NCBI GenBank assembly: GCA_030826005.1 | Contig: JAPJOW010000012.1 | Location: forward strand, 1 to 32,199 | DNA from: Aliterella sp. RAGGC_92 | GTDB taxonomy: Bacteria; Cyanobacteriota; Cyanobacteriia; Cyanobacteriales; Chroococcidiopsidaceae | Length of the DNA stretch: 32,199 bases | Direction of reading: 5' to 3' | Shown here: positions 7,060 through 15,904 of the stretch, piece by piece | Numbering within the stretch: the stretch's first letter is position 1 | Layout: every line of letters begins with the position of its first letter | Notes under the pieces: model-generated | Databases searched by the model: none | What the model saw: only the letters and a program-made list of their open reading frames with translations | Told to the model about the DNA's origin: nothing | Made by a program: the position numbers and the translations under genes

Positions 7060-9384
7060 TTAGATTAGTCTCTTGATAGTATCTAAAAGTAATTTTTGCT
7101 CAAAGTTGCCTTTAGTTAAGTAAGCATTTGCGCCAGCATCAGCACCTCTTTTTCTATCATCTTCAGAAGCAAGAGTAGTTACTAAAATAATCGGCAGTTC
7201 GGAGTATTCTTTTTGTTGACGAATTTTTGCAGTTAGCGATAACCCGTCCAGATTAGGCATTTGCACATCGGACACTACCGCATCAAAATTTCGTGATTTT
7301 AATTTATTAAAACCATCTAATCCATCTACGGCGGCTGTTACATCGTACCCCGCACCTTCCAAAATGCGTTTGACTTGAGTACGAATTGTAATAGAATCTT
7401 CCACGAGCAAAATTGCAGGTTTTTCTACTCGTTGAAGAAACTGCTGCGAAACCGTACCATTTACAGTTCTTTTTTGCACAGACTTAAGCAAGTCTTGGGG
7501 ATTAAGAATCATACATACCTCCCCCGTACCTAAAATCGTTGCTCCCGAAACATTCCGCACCCGCTCAAGCAACTTACTTTGCGGCTTTAGAACTACATTT
7601 TGTTGGTCGAGTAAAGCATCTACCAATAGTCCCAAGCGCTCCGTACCTACTTGCAGCACGATACAAGGAAGCATTTTTGCTGTGGAATCGGCGGCTTTGG
7701 GGGAAGTAGGGATAGTTAATGGTAATTGCAATAAATCTGTTAACCAAGCTACGGATACTGGTTGATGATCTAACACAATTGTTTGACAGCCACCAGTTGC
7801 GAAAATCTCGCTACGAGCGACAAGTAGCGTAGTCTGTACCGAGTCTACGGGAATTGCATAGGAAACACTATTAACTTCGACAATTAAAACGTGAGTAGTA
7901 GTGAGAGTAGTATTAAGCTGTAACTTGAAGGTACATCCCAAGCCAGGAGTAGATTCAACAGCGATCGCTCCTTTAAGTTGCTCGACTTTAGCGCGTACTA
8001 CATCTAAGCCAATACCTCTACCGGAAAGCTCGGTAATCTCGGTGCGCGTCGAAAATCCGGGCGCAAAAATCAACGCCTGAATTTGACTTGTAGACATTTT
8101 TGCAAGTTCTTCCGCAGAACAAACTCCCCGGCGTAAAGCTGTACGTTTAATGCTTTCTGTATCTAGTCCGCGTCCATCATCAACTATTTCAATCCCGATA
8201 CTATTTGCCGAGTAATAACCCCGGAGGCGAATTGTAGCCGTTGACGGCTTGCCCGATTGCTCCCTTTCTTGGGGGGTTTCAATGCCATGATCGATGGAGT
8301 TACGAATCATGTGCATCAGTGGGTCTTTCATTTCCTCTAAAATGCGTTTATCGGCGGTAGTATCTCCACCTTCAATCACTAAATTTATTTGTTTACCTTG
8401 TTGACTTGCCAAATCCCTCACCATACGAGGAAATAAATTAAATACTGTAGATAAAGGCAAAAGCCGTAACGTGCGAATACCCGATTCTAATTCATTAGCA
8501 ACAAGTTCGAGTCTAGCAGTATCTTCGTAAGCTTGGCTTTTTAAGCGGTTAATTAAAAGTCCCAAGCGATCTAGGCGTTGTTCTAAGCGATTGTGAAAAT
8601 CTAATTGCTGGTGAGAACTAGAATTAGTGGAAGTCTTTTCCATATTATCTAGCGCCAAACGCTGCACGAAAGCCTCGCGACTCCATTCGTCAAAAAGGGT
8701 AATTATTTCCTCAATTTCTGTGAGGTGGTAAGCAATGCGAAGCTTGGTAACAGCTAGTTCCCCTGCTTGGGTCATTAAAGTATCGAGCTTTTGGGGTTCG
8801 ACGCGGATTGTCTCAATTTGATAGGTAGTGTCGCTCGTCGCTGCTACCTCTTGACTGGGAATATCTGGCGCTGATGGTTCGCTAGAGGCTAAATCGGGGA
8901 ATAGGTCGTCAACTTCGCTTTGGGCGGTAGGATCGGAGAATAGATCGACTTCGTTATTAGTGGTCGGCGCAAACAGCGATTCTTCGTCTTCTAGAGAAGT
9001 ATTACTATTCGCTCCCATTAGTTGAGCTAAAACATAAAAAACATTTACCCCAGAAGCAACCCCGGTAACGGCTTCGCGTACTATTTTCCGCACCGCATCT
9101 AATCCTTGATACAAGGACTCGCATAATTGGGGAGTTAAAACTTGCTCTTGTTTTTTGACCGCAACAAAAATATCTTCAATTTGGTGAATTAGAGTTTCAA
9201 CATCATCTACGCCCAACATCCGCGCATCGCCCTTGAGGGTATGAGCTTCTCGCAATACTTCTTCTAGTCTTGCTCGATCTTGGGAATTTTTTTCTAGTTG
9301 CATCAACCCATTTTCTAGGTTTTGCAAGTGTTCTTCACTAGAGGTTTTAAATAAATTTCGCAGTTCAACGTCTTCGATCATCAT
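7060..9384 (-). CDS. cheA: Hybrid chemosensory histidine kinase CheA with C-terminal receiver
   Basis: A 774-residue cytoplasmic kinase that takes input from MCP/CheW arrays. In order it has an Hpt domain with H48 in AHTLKGDARML; an acidic, low-complexity linker (about 130-190) with no recognisable CheB/CheY-binding P2 domain; a P3 dimerisation region from about 195 (PQKLDTLMTQAGELAVTKLR); an HATPase with the N box HMIRNSIDHGIE and the G boxes VDDGRGLD and SGRGIGLDVV; a CheW-like regulatory domain (about 495-635); and a C-terminal receiver (about 655-774) with VEDS, a DVQMP phospho-acceptor and TK. CheA-receiver fusions occur in Wsp, Pil/Chp-like and cyanobacterial Hmp/Pix systems. No stand-alone CheY is present in the cluster, so the attached receiver may act as phosphate sink or output relay. 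It lies 38 bases after the MCP gene. Confidence 0.95.
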   Translation of the reverse strand: MMIEDVELRNLFKTSSEEHLQNLENGLMQLEKNSQDRARLEEVLREAHTLKGDARMLGVDDVETLIHQIEDIFVAVKKQEQVLTPQLCESLYQGLDAVRKIVREAVTGVASGVNVFYVLAQLMGANSNTSLEDEESLFAPTTNNEVDLFSDPTAQSEVDDLFPDLASSEPSAPDIPSQEVAATSDTTYQIETIRVEPQKLDTLMTQAGELAVTKLRIAYHLTEIEEIITLFDEWSREAFVQRLALDNMEKTSTNSSSHQQLDFHNRLEQRLDRLGLLINRLKSQAYEDTARLELVANELESGIRTLRLLPLSTVFNLFPRMVRDLASQQGKQINLVIEGGDTTADKRILEEMKDPLMHMIRNSIDHGIETPQEREQSGKPSTATIRLRGYYSANSIGIEIVDDGRGLDTESIKRTALRRGVCSAEELAKMSTSQIQALIFAPGFSTRTEITELSGRGIGLDVVRAKVEQLKGAIAVESTPGLGCTFKLQLNTTLTTTHVLIVEVNSVSYAIPVDSVQTTLLVARSEIFATGGCQTIVLDHQPVSVAWLTDLLQLPLTIPTSPKAADSTAKMLPCIVLQVGTERLGLLVDALLDQQNVVLKPQSKLLERVRNVSGATILGTGEVCMILNPQDLLKSVQKRTVNGTVSQQFLQRVEKPAILLVEDSITIRTQVKRILEGAGYDVTAAVDGLDGFNKLKSRNFDAVVSDVQMPNLDGLSLTAKIRQQKEYSELPIILVTTLASEDDRKRGADAGANAYLTKGNFEQKLLLDTIKRLI

Positions 9385-9422
9385 GGCGCTGGGAGTGGGT
9401 AAGTTTTTAAGTAAGAAATTGC

Positions 9423-11225
9423 TTAAACAACAGCTTTGAGTTTTTGCGCCGCATCTTTGAGTTGCTGGGCGCTGGATTTGACTTGAGTTATGCCCGTTGC
9501 GCTTTCTTTTGCGCCTAAATTAATCGAGTTCATCGCCGTCACGATTTGCTGCACGGCGATCGCTTGTTGTTTGGCGCTGAGGGAAATTTGCTGGCTGTTT
9601 AAAAATACGTTGTTAACTGAATCTGCTACCCCGGTAAAAGTTTCGGCGGTTCTTTCTGCTAATTCCAATCCTTGATCGACTTTTTTTGTACCTTCATCCG
9701 TCACCATCACGGTTTTATTAATCGCGGACTGAATATCGCCAACTAAAGTGCTGATTTTTTCGGAAGACTTTTTACTTTGATCGGCAAGCTTGCGAATTTC
9801 TGTGGCAACAACTCCAAACCCTTTTCCGTGTTCTCCGGCTCGTGCCGCTTCTACTGCGGCGTTGAGGGCTAACATATTAGTTTGATTGGCTAAATCTCCT
9901 ACTAAAGACGAAACTGAGCCAATTTGACCTGTTTGTTCGCTGAGGCGAATAATAGCATTAGCAATTTCATTAACTTGCTCTTTAAGGGTATTCATGCCTT
10001 TGAGGGTTTGCTGCACGGCTTGAGTTCCCCCTTCGGCGAGGTTTAATGCTTGGCTTGCTCCGGCGGCAGAGGCTTCAGCTTGTTCTGCCGATTGCCGAGA
10101 AGATGCGCCTAGTTCGTCCATTGTGGTTGTAGTTTCATTGACTGAACTTGCTTGCTGAGATACGGTACGCTCTTGCTCCTCTACAGTGGCGGCGATTTCT
10201 GTAGAAGAAGATGCGATCGCGCTGGCAATTCCCTGAATTAATTTAGTAGCCCGGTTAGCAAAGAGTACTGCAAGTCCACTTGCAATTAAAGCTGTTAATC
10301 CCGTACCCAAAATTAGGTTTAGCAGCAATTGACCTTCTCCGGCATAAGCCTCGGAAGTATTTTCTGCTAAAATCACACCCCAATTAAGATCGGGCATTCC
10401 CTGAATTTGAGTAACGGGAGCGTAGGAGATAAGTTGTTGATTTTTATCAATTTGATCGATATCTACGGCACTTGCTACTTTCTTATTTCCCTGCAACCGA
10501 GCAAAACTCTTAAAATCTTTCTTCGCATCTCGCCCTATTTGATTTTTTTCTTCGGCTGCAAAGAATTTTCCATCAGCATCAATTAGGTGGTATTCCGATG
10601 CTGCGGCTCGGCTGCTGCCTAATGAATTGGAGGTACTTGCTTTAACAATTGGGTCTAAGTTATCTACAGGAATCCGGGTTCGGACTACACTTGTTATTTT
10701 GTTTGTGTTGACGTTAACAATTGGTGCGGCAATAAAAACATAATATTTGCCGTTTAATTTAGACTTTCTGGGCGGCGCAATTACAGATTGCTTAGTTTGG
10801 ATTGCTGCTTTAAAGTAGTCCCGCTCTCCTAACCCACTAATTGCTTCTCCGGTTGTTTGCAAAATAGTTTTGCCCGTAATATCAGCAACAGCGATACTGT
10901 CATAAACTCCATAAATTTTCATGTATTTATCGAGAACAGCTTGCTTTTGCTGGGGGGTAATTCCTGCGGTTTTTTCGGGGTTAGCAAGAATTGGCAAGTT
11001 GGCAAGTACTTGAATATCTCCATTGCGTTCAAACATGAAGCGTCCTACCTTATCAGCCATAGCTGCCGTTAAGTCTTCTTGGGCTTGGGTAGTGGAGTGA
11101 CGGCTTTGTTGGACGGACGAAACGTAGTTAGTTATGCCGATTAAAAGTACGGGAATTGTGCCTAATGCGATCGCAAAGCCAATTGCTTTGGTGCGTAAAG
11201 GTAAATTGTTTAGTTTTTTCAACAT
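9423..11225 (-). CDS. Methyl-accepting chemotaxis protein with periplasmic Cache-type sensor
   Basis: A 600-residue receptor. TM1 is at about residues 13-35. A periplasmic region of about 260 residues follows, whose YFKAAIQTKQSVIAPPRKSK...YYVFIAAPI pattern is typical of dCache ligand-binding domains. TM2 is at about 300-322. The signalling domain carries the hairpin tip NMLALNAAVEAARAGEHGKG and the downstream KLADQS segment. I see no HAMP domain between TM2 and the signalling coils, and no CheR-tethering pentapeptide of NWETF type at the C-terminus (it ends QKLKAVV). The ligand is unknown; dCache domains often bind amino acids or other small metabolites. It lies between the cheW and cheA genes (36 and 38 base gaps), so it probably feeds that kinase. 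Confidence 0.93.
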   Translation of the reverse strand: MLKKLNNLPLRTKAIGFAIALGTIPVLLIGITNYVSSVQQSRHSTTQAQEDLTAAMADKVGRFMFERNGDIQVLANLPILANPEKTAGITPQQKQAVLDKYMKIYGVYDSIAVADITGKTILQTTGEAISGLGERDYFKAAIQTKQSVIAPPRKSKLNGKYYVFIAAPIVNVNTNKITSVVRTRIPVDNLDPIVKASTSNSLGSSRAAASEYHLIDADGKFFAAEEKNQIGRDAKKDFKSFARLQGNKKVASAVDIDQIDKNQQLISYAPVTQIQGMPDLNWGVILAENTSEAYAGEGQLLLNLILGTGLTALIASGLAVLFANRATKLIQGIASAIASSSTEIAATVEEQERTVSQQASSVNETTTTMDELGASSRQSAEQAEASAAGASQALNLAEGGTQAVQQTLKGMNTLKEQVNEIANAIIRLSEQTGQIGSVSSLVGDLANQTNMLALNAAVEAARAGEHGKGFGVVATEIRKLADQSKKSSEKISTLVGDIQSAINKTVMVTDEGTKKVDQGLELAERTAETFTGVADSVNNVFLNSQQISLSAKQQAIAVQQIVTAMNSINLGAKESATGITQVKSSAQQLKDAAQKLKAVV

Positions 11226-11261
11226 TATTTTAGCTTCCTTTGTTACTTAAAATTGTGGAGA

Positions 11262-12308
11262 TTATATTTCTTCGTTTACTACCAACAATTTGTTAGTTAG
11301 TAGTTTCGGTAGATCGAGAATAGTTAACATATTTCCTGAATAGGCAACAGTTCCCCGGAGATATTTTTCATTGTGAAAATTTACAGCTATAGGCAAAGAA
11401 ATTACTTCTGATGGATGTAAATACATCACATCAAAAACTTCATCAACTGGAAAACCCGCTACCAAATCTTCAACATTAACTACAATTGCTTTAGCGCCAT
11501 CATTTGTTTCCGCTAAGGGCATATTTAAAGCGCTGCGAATATCGATTAAGGTTAAAATTTCTCCCCGTAAATTCATATTGCCAACTATGTGAGATGGACA
11601 GCAGGGTATGGGGGTAACATTGCGAATATTAGTAAATTCTTGAATTAGCTCTAAGTCGAGTCCAAAATATTCATTGTTTAAGCCAATAACTGCTAAGGAA
11701 ATCAAATCATTAGAAATACTATCATTACTTAACTGTCTTAAGTTGTCTGCTCGTTCTTTAAAAATAGATTTTTCTTGGAGAGTAGCGTTAGGGCAGCAAT
11801 TTTTATAAAAGCTACTAACTACACCAGAAAATTCTAATTTTTGTTCGTAATCCACTTCAACTAATGATTTTACTGCCTCTGGATCTCGAAGTAAGTTGTG
11901 ATGATTGAGCAGTATAACTGTATAAGTGTCTACTTTAGCAAGACCTTCTAAAAACCTAGAACTAATATCTTTTACTCGTCCATAATCTATCTCATATTCT
12001 ATTAATGTCCTATTAATACTTTTAACTTCATCTACGTTACTTACGATTACTCCTATTTGCAGACCAGCATAATTTAAAATAACTACGCTATCGCTTAAAT
12101 AGCATTCTTTTGATGAATTTCCTAATCTTAAATTTAGGTGCATTACTGGAACAATTTGACCGCGTAAATTCAATACGCCTACAATGTCTGTTGGTGCTTC
12201 AACAATGGGAATAAGTTCGGGTAAGTAAAAAATTTCTTGCACTAATAGAGCATCTATTCCATAGTGCAAGTCATGCAAGCCAAAAATTAGATAAGGTTTA
12301 TTTTCCAT
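11262..12308 (-). CDS. CheW-type scaffold protein with two CheW domains
   Basis: The 348-residue length is about twice that of a normal CheW. The first CheW domain (about 5-140) contains GLHDLHYGIDALLVQEIF and GVLNLRGQIVPVMHL. The second (about 205-340) contains GLNNEYFGLDLELIQEF, GNMNLRGEILTLIDI and LRGTVAYSGNMLTILDLP. Each has the NLRG motif typical of CheW, so this is a tandem duplication/fusion and not a CheV (no receiver is present). The middle (about 140-205) is charged and shows no known motif. It should couple the MCP to CheA at the membrane array. It sits 36 bases upstream of the MCP gene and 44 bases downstream of the PATAN-receiver gene. Confidence 0.9.
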   Translation of the reverse strand: MENKPYLIFGLHDLHYGIDALLVQEIFYLPELIPIVEAPTDIVGVLNLRGQIVPVMHLNLRLGNSSKECYLSDSVVILNYAGLQIGVIVSNVDEVKSINRTLIEYEIDYGRVKDISSRFLEGLAKVDTYTVILLNHHNLLRDPEAVKSLVEVDYEQKLEFSGVVSSFYKNCCPNATLQEKSIFKERADNLRQLSNDSISNDLISLAVIGLNNEYFGLDLELIQEFTNIRNVTPIPCCPSHIVGNMNLRGEILTLIDIRSALNMPLAETNDGAKAIVVNVEDLVAGFPVDEVFDVMYLHPSEVISLPIAVNFHNEKYLRGTVAYSGNMLTILDLPKLLTNKLLVVNEEI

Positions 12309-12352
12309 TGTTGTTAGTGAGGTTGGTAAACTTTATAGCAATAAGTGAATTT

Positions 12353-13501
12353 TCAAACTATATTTGCATTAAGCTCATGCTTGTTGTTGATATATCTAGT
12401 AACTAGCTGACTCAATTGTTCTGGATTAAAAGGTTTAGTTACATAGTCAGTAGCTCCAGCAAACTTTCCTTTAACTTTGTCAAAAAAACCATCTTTTGCT
12501 GTCACCATAATTATGGGCAAGTTGCGGAACTTTAAAATACTACGTACAGTACGACAGACTTCTAATCCATCAATTTCTGGCATGGTGACATCAAGTAGTA
12601 GCAATTCCACATCCGTGCGATGTAATAACATCAAAGCATCTTTAGCATTGCTTGCTATTAGTACTTGATATTGCTCTGATAGCGCCCGTTTGATAGTAAT
12701 CTGCATAATCGGACTATCATCTACGGCTAAGATAATTGGCAGTTCTTTTTTAGGAGTAATGGGTACGTTATTATTGCCAATTACTACCCACCCAGCTTGT
12801 AGCCAAGGTAAATAAGATTGTGCTACTTGCAAAACATCTTTATTTAAGCCTTCTGCAATATCAATTAAACTCCGCTCTCCATTTACCCATTGTTCTAAAT
12901 GTTTGCGTACTGCGGGATTAGTAATTTTATCCGCATTCCTAGGATCGAAACGAGGAATTGCTTCTATAGATGGTAGGGTAGGAGCAAAGGTAGACAGTTG
13001 TTGCTGACGGCGATTGACATCTGCCATCAACTTAGATAAATCTAAACCATGACCGTCCTCACCATGACAAAGATCGAACTCAAAAGTATTATCAAGTCGA
13101 TAGTGTCCGGCGTGGGGTAAAAGTTGCTCTAAAATTAGGACTACTTGCGCGTGGATGAAAGTTTCTACTTGTTCCCAGGTAAATAATCGCATTTTTATTA
13201 GTAGGTCTAAAAGCGCTCGAATAGAAGTTTTATTTGCGGCTTTTTGAGTGGCTAATGCGATCGCACTTTCCGACCATTCCCGATTTAATTTTTGTCCTAG
13301 GGTTTGGGCGATTTCTTTATTAGTATGTAAAATTACATCACCATAGACAATTTGACCATTGTGTAAAACTAAGACGCGCGAACGCTTTTTTTTCTGGGCG
13401 GTTATCTCAGCATCGATATATAAAATGCCGCTAGTTTGCTTGCTTTGTAGTGTTTCTAGAACGGTAGCCAGTTGCCTTTCTTGATAAAAAGTTGAATTCA
13501 T
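12353..13501 (-). CDS. PATAN (DUF4388)-receiver response regulator, PatA/PixG/HmpA type
   Basis: A 382-residue protein. The N-terminal PATAN/DUF4388 domain (about 1-240) has the characteristic opening in which a short segment is followed by SGILYID and LHNGQIVYGD. The C-terminal receiver (about 254-375) has the acidic pair D261/D262, phospho-acceptor D304 in LLDVTMPEIDG, and K336 in MVTAKDG. In cyanobacteria PATAN-receiver proteins are outputs of chemotaxis-like systems that control type IV pilus motility, and PatA affects heterocyst pattern. That is family knowledge, and the output here is inferred. It is the only stand-alone receiver protein in the cluster, so it is the likely phosphorylation target of the hybrid CheA. 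A 282-base AT-rich gap separates it from cheR, which leaves room for its own promoter. Confidence 0.9.
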   Translation of the reverse strand: MNSTFYQERQLATVLETLQSKQTSGILYIDAEITAQKKKRSRVLVLHNGQIVYGDVILHTNKEIAQTLGQKLNREWSESAIALATQKAANKTSIRALLDLLIKMRLFTWEQVETFIHAQVVLILEQLLPHAGHYRLDNTFEFDLCHGEDGHGLDLSKLMADVNRRQQQLSTFAPTLPSIEAIPRFDPRNADKITNPAVRKHLEQWVNGERSLIDIAEGLNKDVLQVAQSYLPWLQAGWVVIGNNNVPITPKKELPIILAVDDSPIMQITIKRALSEQYQVLIASNAKDALMLLHRTDVELLLLDVTMPEIDGLEVCRTVRSILKFRNLPIIMVTAKDGFFDKVKGKFAGATDYVTKPFNPEQLSQLVTRYINNKHELNANIV

Positions 13502-13783
13502 ATTTTTTGCCAGTGAACTACTTAGTTGAGATACTTATAATAATTTTTTTCATAATTTAGGCTGCAAGTATATTAATATATCGATTGGAGTTTATAAGTC
13601 TATCTGTGAAGTTACTGAATATTCTTATAAGCTGAATTCATATCAGTAAGACTACTTAATAGTACTTTTGTCTTTTTGGATTTTTGACAAGTATTATCTA
13701 TATGTTTTTTTTAAGAAAAAACAACCAGTTTATTTTCGTATTTTTATTTCAACAGAAATTTAAAGCGATTGTATAGTAACTAG
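13502..13783. other. AT-rich gap between cheR and the PATAN-receiver gene
   Basis: This is the only sizeable gap inside the chemosensory cluster. It contains an AT-only palindrome at 13703-13723 (TGTTTTTT, 5-base loop, AAAAAACA) just past the cheR stop on the minus strand, which may act as a weak transcript end. A minus-strand TATTAT-like box lies nearer the downstream gene. No gene is seen. It may hold a second promoter. Confidence 0.4.
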
Positions 13784-15373
13784 CTAAAAATGGTTCTGTA
13801 GTAAACTATTAACTTGTTCCGTTAATTCACTTACAGTATTTTTACTTGGCTCAACTATCAAATGAGGTGGTAATTGGTTAAGTAGCTCCAAAGCTGTAAT
13901 TCTCATTTTTTTTGATTTATTCCTATCGCTTTCCCGTTGATAAATATCTCCAAGTTCTAAATAAGCATTAATAGAGTCAGGATTTAGATAAATAATTTTT
14001 CTTAATATTTTTTTAGCTTTACTGTTATCGCCTTTTTCTTCAGCAATATGAGCTAGTAGATAGTAAGGAAATATGGAAAGCTCATCTATTTTTATTGCTT
14101 GTTCGCAGTAAAAAGTAGCTTTTTCTACATTACCTAAGTTTGCCCAAGCTTGAGCGAGAAGATAGCAAGCATCAAAATGGAGGGGATACTGTTTAATTAA
14201 TTGTTCTGCTTCTTGGATGGCGGCGGTGTATTCTCCCCTATTAAAAAGAGTTTCTACGGTAGTTATAGATGCTGGTAGTTTAGAAGTTTTCTGTAATTGT
14301 TGAGAATTTTCTCCTTTTAGCTTTGAAATATTTACTTCTTGTTGTTTAACTAATGTATTCAAGCTATTTATATTAGTTGAAATAGGCAGTAAAACATTGC
14401 TTTCTGGTTGTTTACCTAATGAACTTAGTTTAATCGCATTACTTGAAGTTGGTAGTAGGGGTGTAGAACTTGGACACTTTTCTAATGGTAAATTTTTGTT
14501 CCGTTGATATACCAAAGATTCAGGAAATACTTTTGTTTGCAGCTTGTTAAGATTTTGACCATGTAATTCTGCGTGTCCAGTAATTAAGTAACCTGCGGTA
14601 TTAAGAGTATGATAAAATTTATCTAGTACTGTAGAAATTGAAATAACATCGAAATAAATAAAGACATTACGACAAATAATAATATCCATATCATGAATAC
14701 CGAAAAGGGGCTGGGGAAAGTTATCTTTAATTAAGTTACCCTCTTGAAACTTAACCATAGAAGAAATTGTTTCTTTAACTTCCCAACTTTGCTGACGTGG
14801 GTTAAAGTAACGCCGCACAATTTCTGGCTCTACCATCCGAAAAGACCAAGATTCGTAGATTCCGCGTTTAGCTTTCGCTATAGATTCTAAATTAATATCC
14901 GTGCCTAAAATTAAAATATTCCAGTTGTGTAAATCTGGAATTAATTGTTGCACAAGCACAGCAATAGAATAAACTTCTTCACCTGTAGAACAGCCCGCGC
15001 TCCAAATTCTTAGTGATGGTTTTGGGGTGTTTTGTTGTAAATGCGATCGCTTTTTATATTCGATTAGTTGTGGTAGTAAACGGTTTTTTAGTAAAGCTAT
15101 TTGTCCTTTATCTCGAAAAAAGTAGCTCTCTCCAGTAGTCAATAGGAGAGTTAGCTCTTTCCATTCGCGATCGCCTGGTGTTTCTGTAGAGCTATGGTTG
15201 CTTGTGTTTAATAGTTGATAGTATTGCTCTGGGGTGGAGAGTTTCAGCGCTTGAATTCGAGTATTTACTTTAGTACATAGAGTTTGTCTATCCTGCTCGC
15301 GGATATGTAAACCTGTGTGCCTAGCGATTAATTCAATTAAACTTTGCAAGAGTAGATTATTCATGGAATACAT
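13784..15373 (-). CDS. cheR: CheR-type chemoreceptor methyltransferase with C-terminal TPRs
   Basis: This enzyme transfers methyl groups from S-adenosylmethionine to receptor glutamates. The N-terminal all-helical CheR_N region (about 5-60) precedes the methyltransferase fold with the SAM motif WSAGCSTGEEVYSIAV (about 123-140), GTDIN and IIICRNVFIYF. The catalytic part ends near residue 290. A low-complexity Ser/Asn/Lys linker (about 290-370) leads to about three tetratricopeptide repeats (about 375-500; for example LFNRGEYTAAIQEAEQLIKQ and ALGN/EKGD-type turns). The 529-residue total is nearly double a classical CheR. CheR-TPR fusions are known from Wsp-type (WspC) and other alternative-function systems, where the TPRs mediate protein contacts. 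The start could be 15373 or the ATG nine bases downstream; neither has a clear ribosome-binding site. It is the first gene of the minus-strand cluster. Confidence 0.92.
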   Translation of the reverse strand: MYSMNNLLLQSLIELIARHTGLHIREQDRQTLCTKVNTRIQALKLSTPEQYYQLLNTSNHSSTETPGDREWKELTLLLTTGESYFFRDKGQIALLKNRLLPQLIEYKKRSHLQQNTPKPSLRIWSAGCSTGEEVYSIAVLVQQLIPDLHNWNILILGTDINLESIAKAKRGIYESWSFRMVEPEIVRRYFNPRQQSWEVKETISSMVKFQEGNLIKDNFPQPLFGIHDMDIIICRNVFIYFDVISISTVLDKFYHTLNTAGYLITGHAELHGQNLNKLQTKVFPESLVYQRNKNLPLEKCPSSTPLLPTSSNAIKLSSLGKQPESNVLLPISTNINSLNTLVKQQEVNISKLKGENSQQLQKTSKLPASITTVETLFNRGEYTAAIQEAEQLIKQYPLHFDACYLLAQAWANLGNVEKATFYCEQAIKIDELSIFPYYLLAHIAEEKGDNSKAKKILRKIIYLNPDSINAYLELGDIYQRESDRNKSKKMRITALELLNQLPPHLIVEPSKNTVSELTEQVNSLLQNHF

Positions 15374-15904
15374 CGCTTAAAAATGCTTGTTGATAGTATT
15401 CCCAATCGAAGCAGCAAACTAACAGTTATTCACCCAAATAAGTTTTTGTAGTAAAGATAACATTTAATACTTAGAACGCTTAAAGTCAAAATCTCCTGGT
15501 TGCAGATCGAGAGTGCTAATAAGTAGATCCTGGCTAAAATTCGGCTCGTCGCTCAAAACAACTCGAAATGTAGATTTTCCTAGCTAAAAAATCTGTCGTG
15601 CCTATCCATGACAGGTACTACAATAGGAATTTCTCTGGCGTACTAGCTCTGGTTTTTGGACTAAAAAACGATCTCCTGCACGAATCCCGTAAAGTCCCCT
15701 AAATCCCCTAACTTTGGGGGACTTCAGATCCGGTTTCCCCCAAAATTGGGGAGATAAAAAGCGGTGTAGGGGGGCGATAACTCACGCACATAAGTCTAAT
15801 AGAGCGCACTTTGTACTAAGTCTGCTGTCTTGTGGCATAGCATAGGATAATAGCCGTATGGTTAGTTGCTTAATTCGTCTGTTGCAGTACTTTTTACCAA
15901 ACTT
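15374..15904. other. Long intergenic region between cheR and sodA
   Basis: This 531-base divergent spacer must hold the promoters of both flanking genes, but I cannot fix a convincing -35/-10 pair. Its only clear structure is the G/C-rich hairpin repeat at 15692-15772, listed separately. No protein-coding or RNA gene is evident. Confidence 0.5.
15692..15772. repeat. Cyanobacterial G/C-rich intergenic hairpin repeat, copy 1
   Basis: AAGTCCCC (15692-15699) pairs with GGGGACTT (15717-15724). A second short palindrome, CCCCAA..TTGGGG (15738-15751), follows, and the unit closes with a GTAGGGGGG run. The CCCCTAAATCCCC and GGGGGACTT words are characteristic of a dispersed, non-coding hairpin repeat seen between genes in many cyanobacteria. 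A diverged relative occurs at 28447-28530 in this window. There is no transposase, so if mobile it would depend on other elements. Confidence 0.65.

Noticed and set aside
15692..15772. CRISPR-like array
   Set aside because: The region has nested hairpins but no regular repeat-spacer-repeat pattern and no cas genes.
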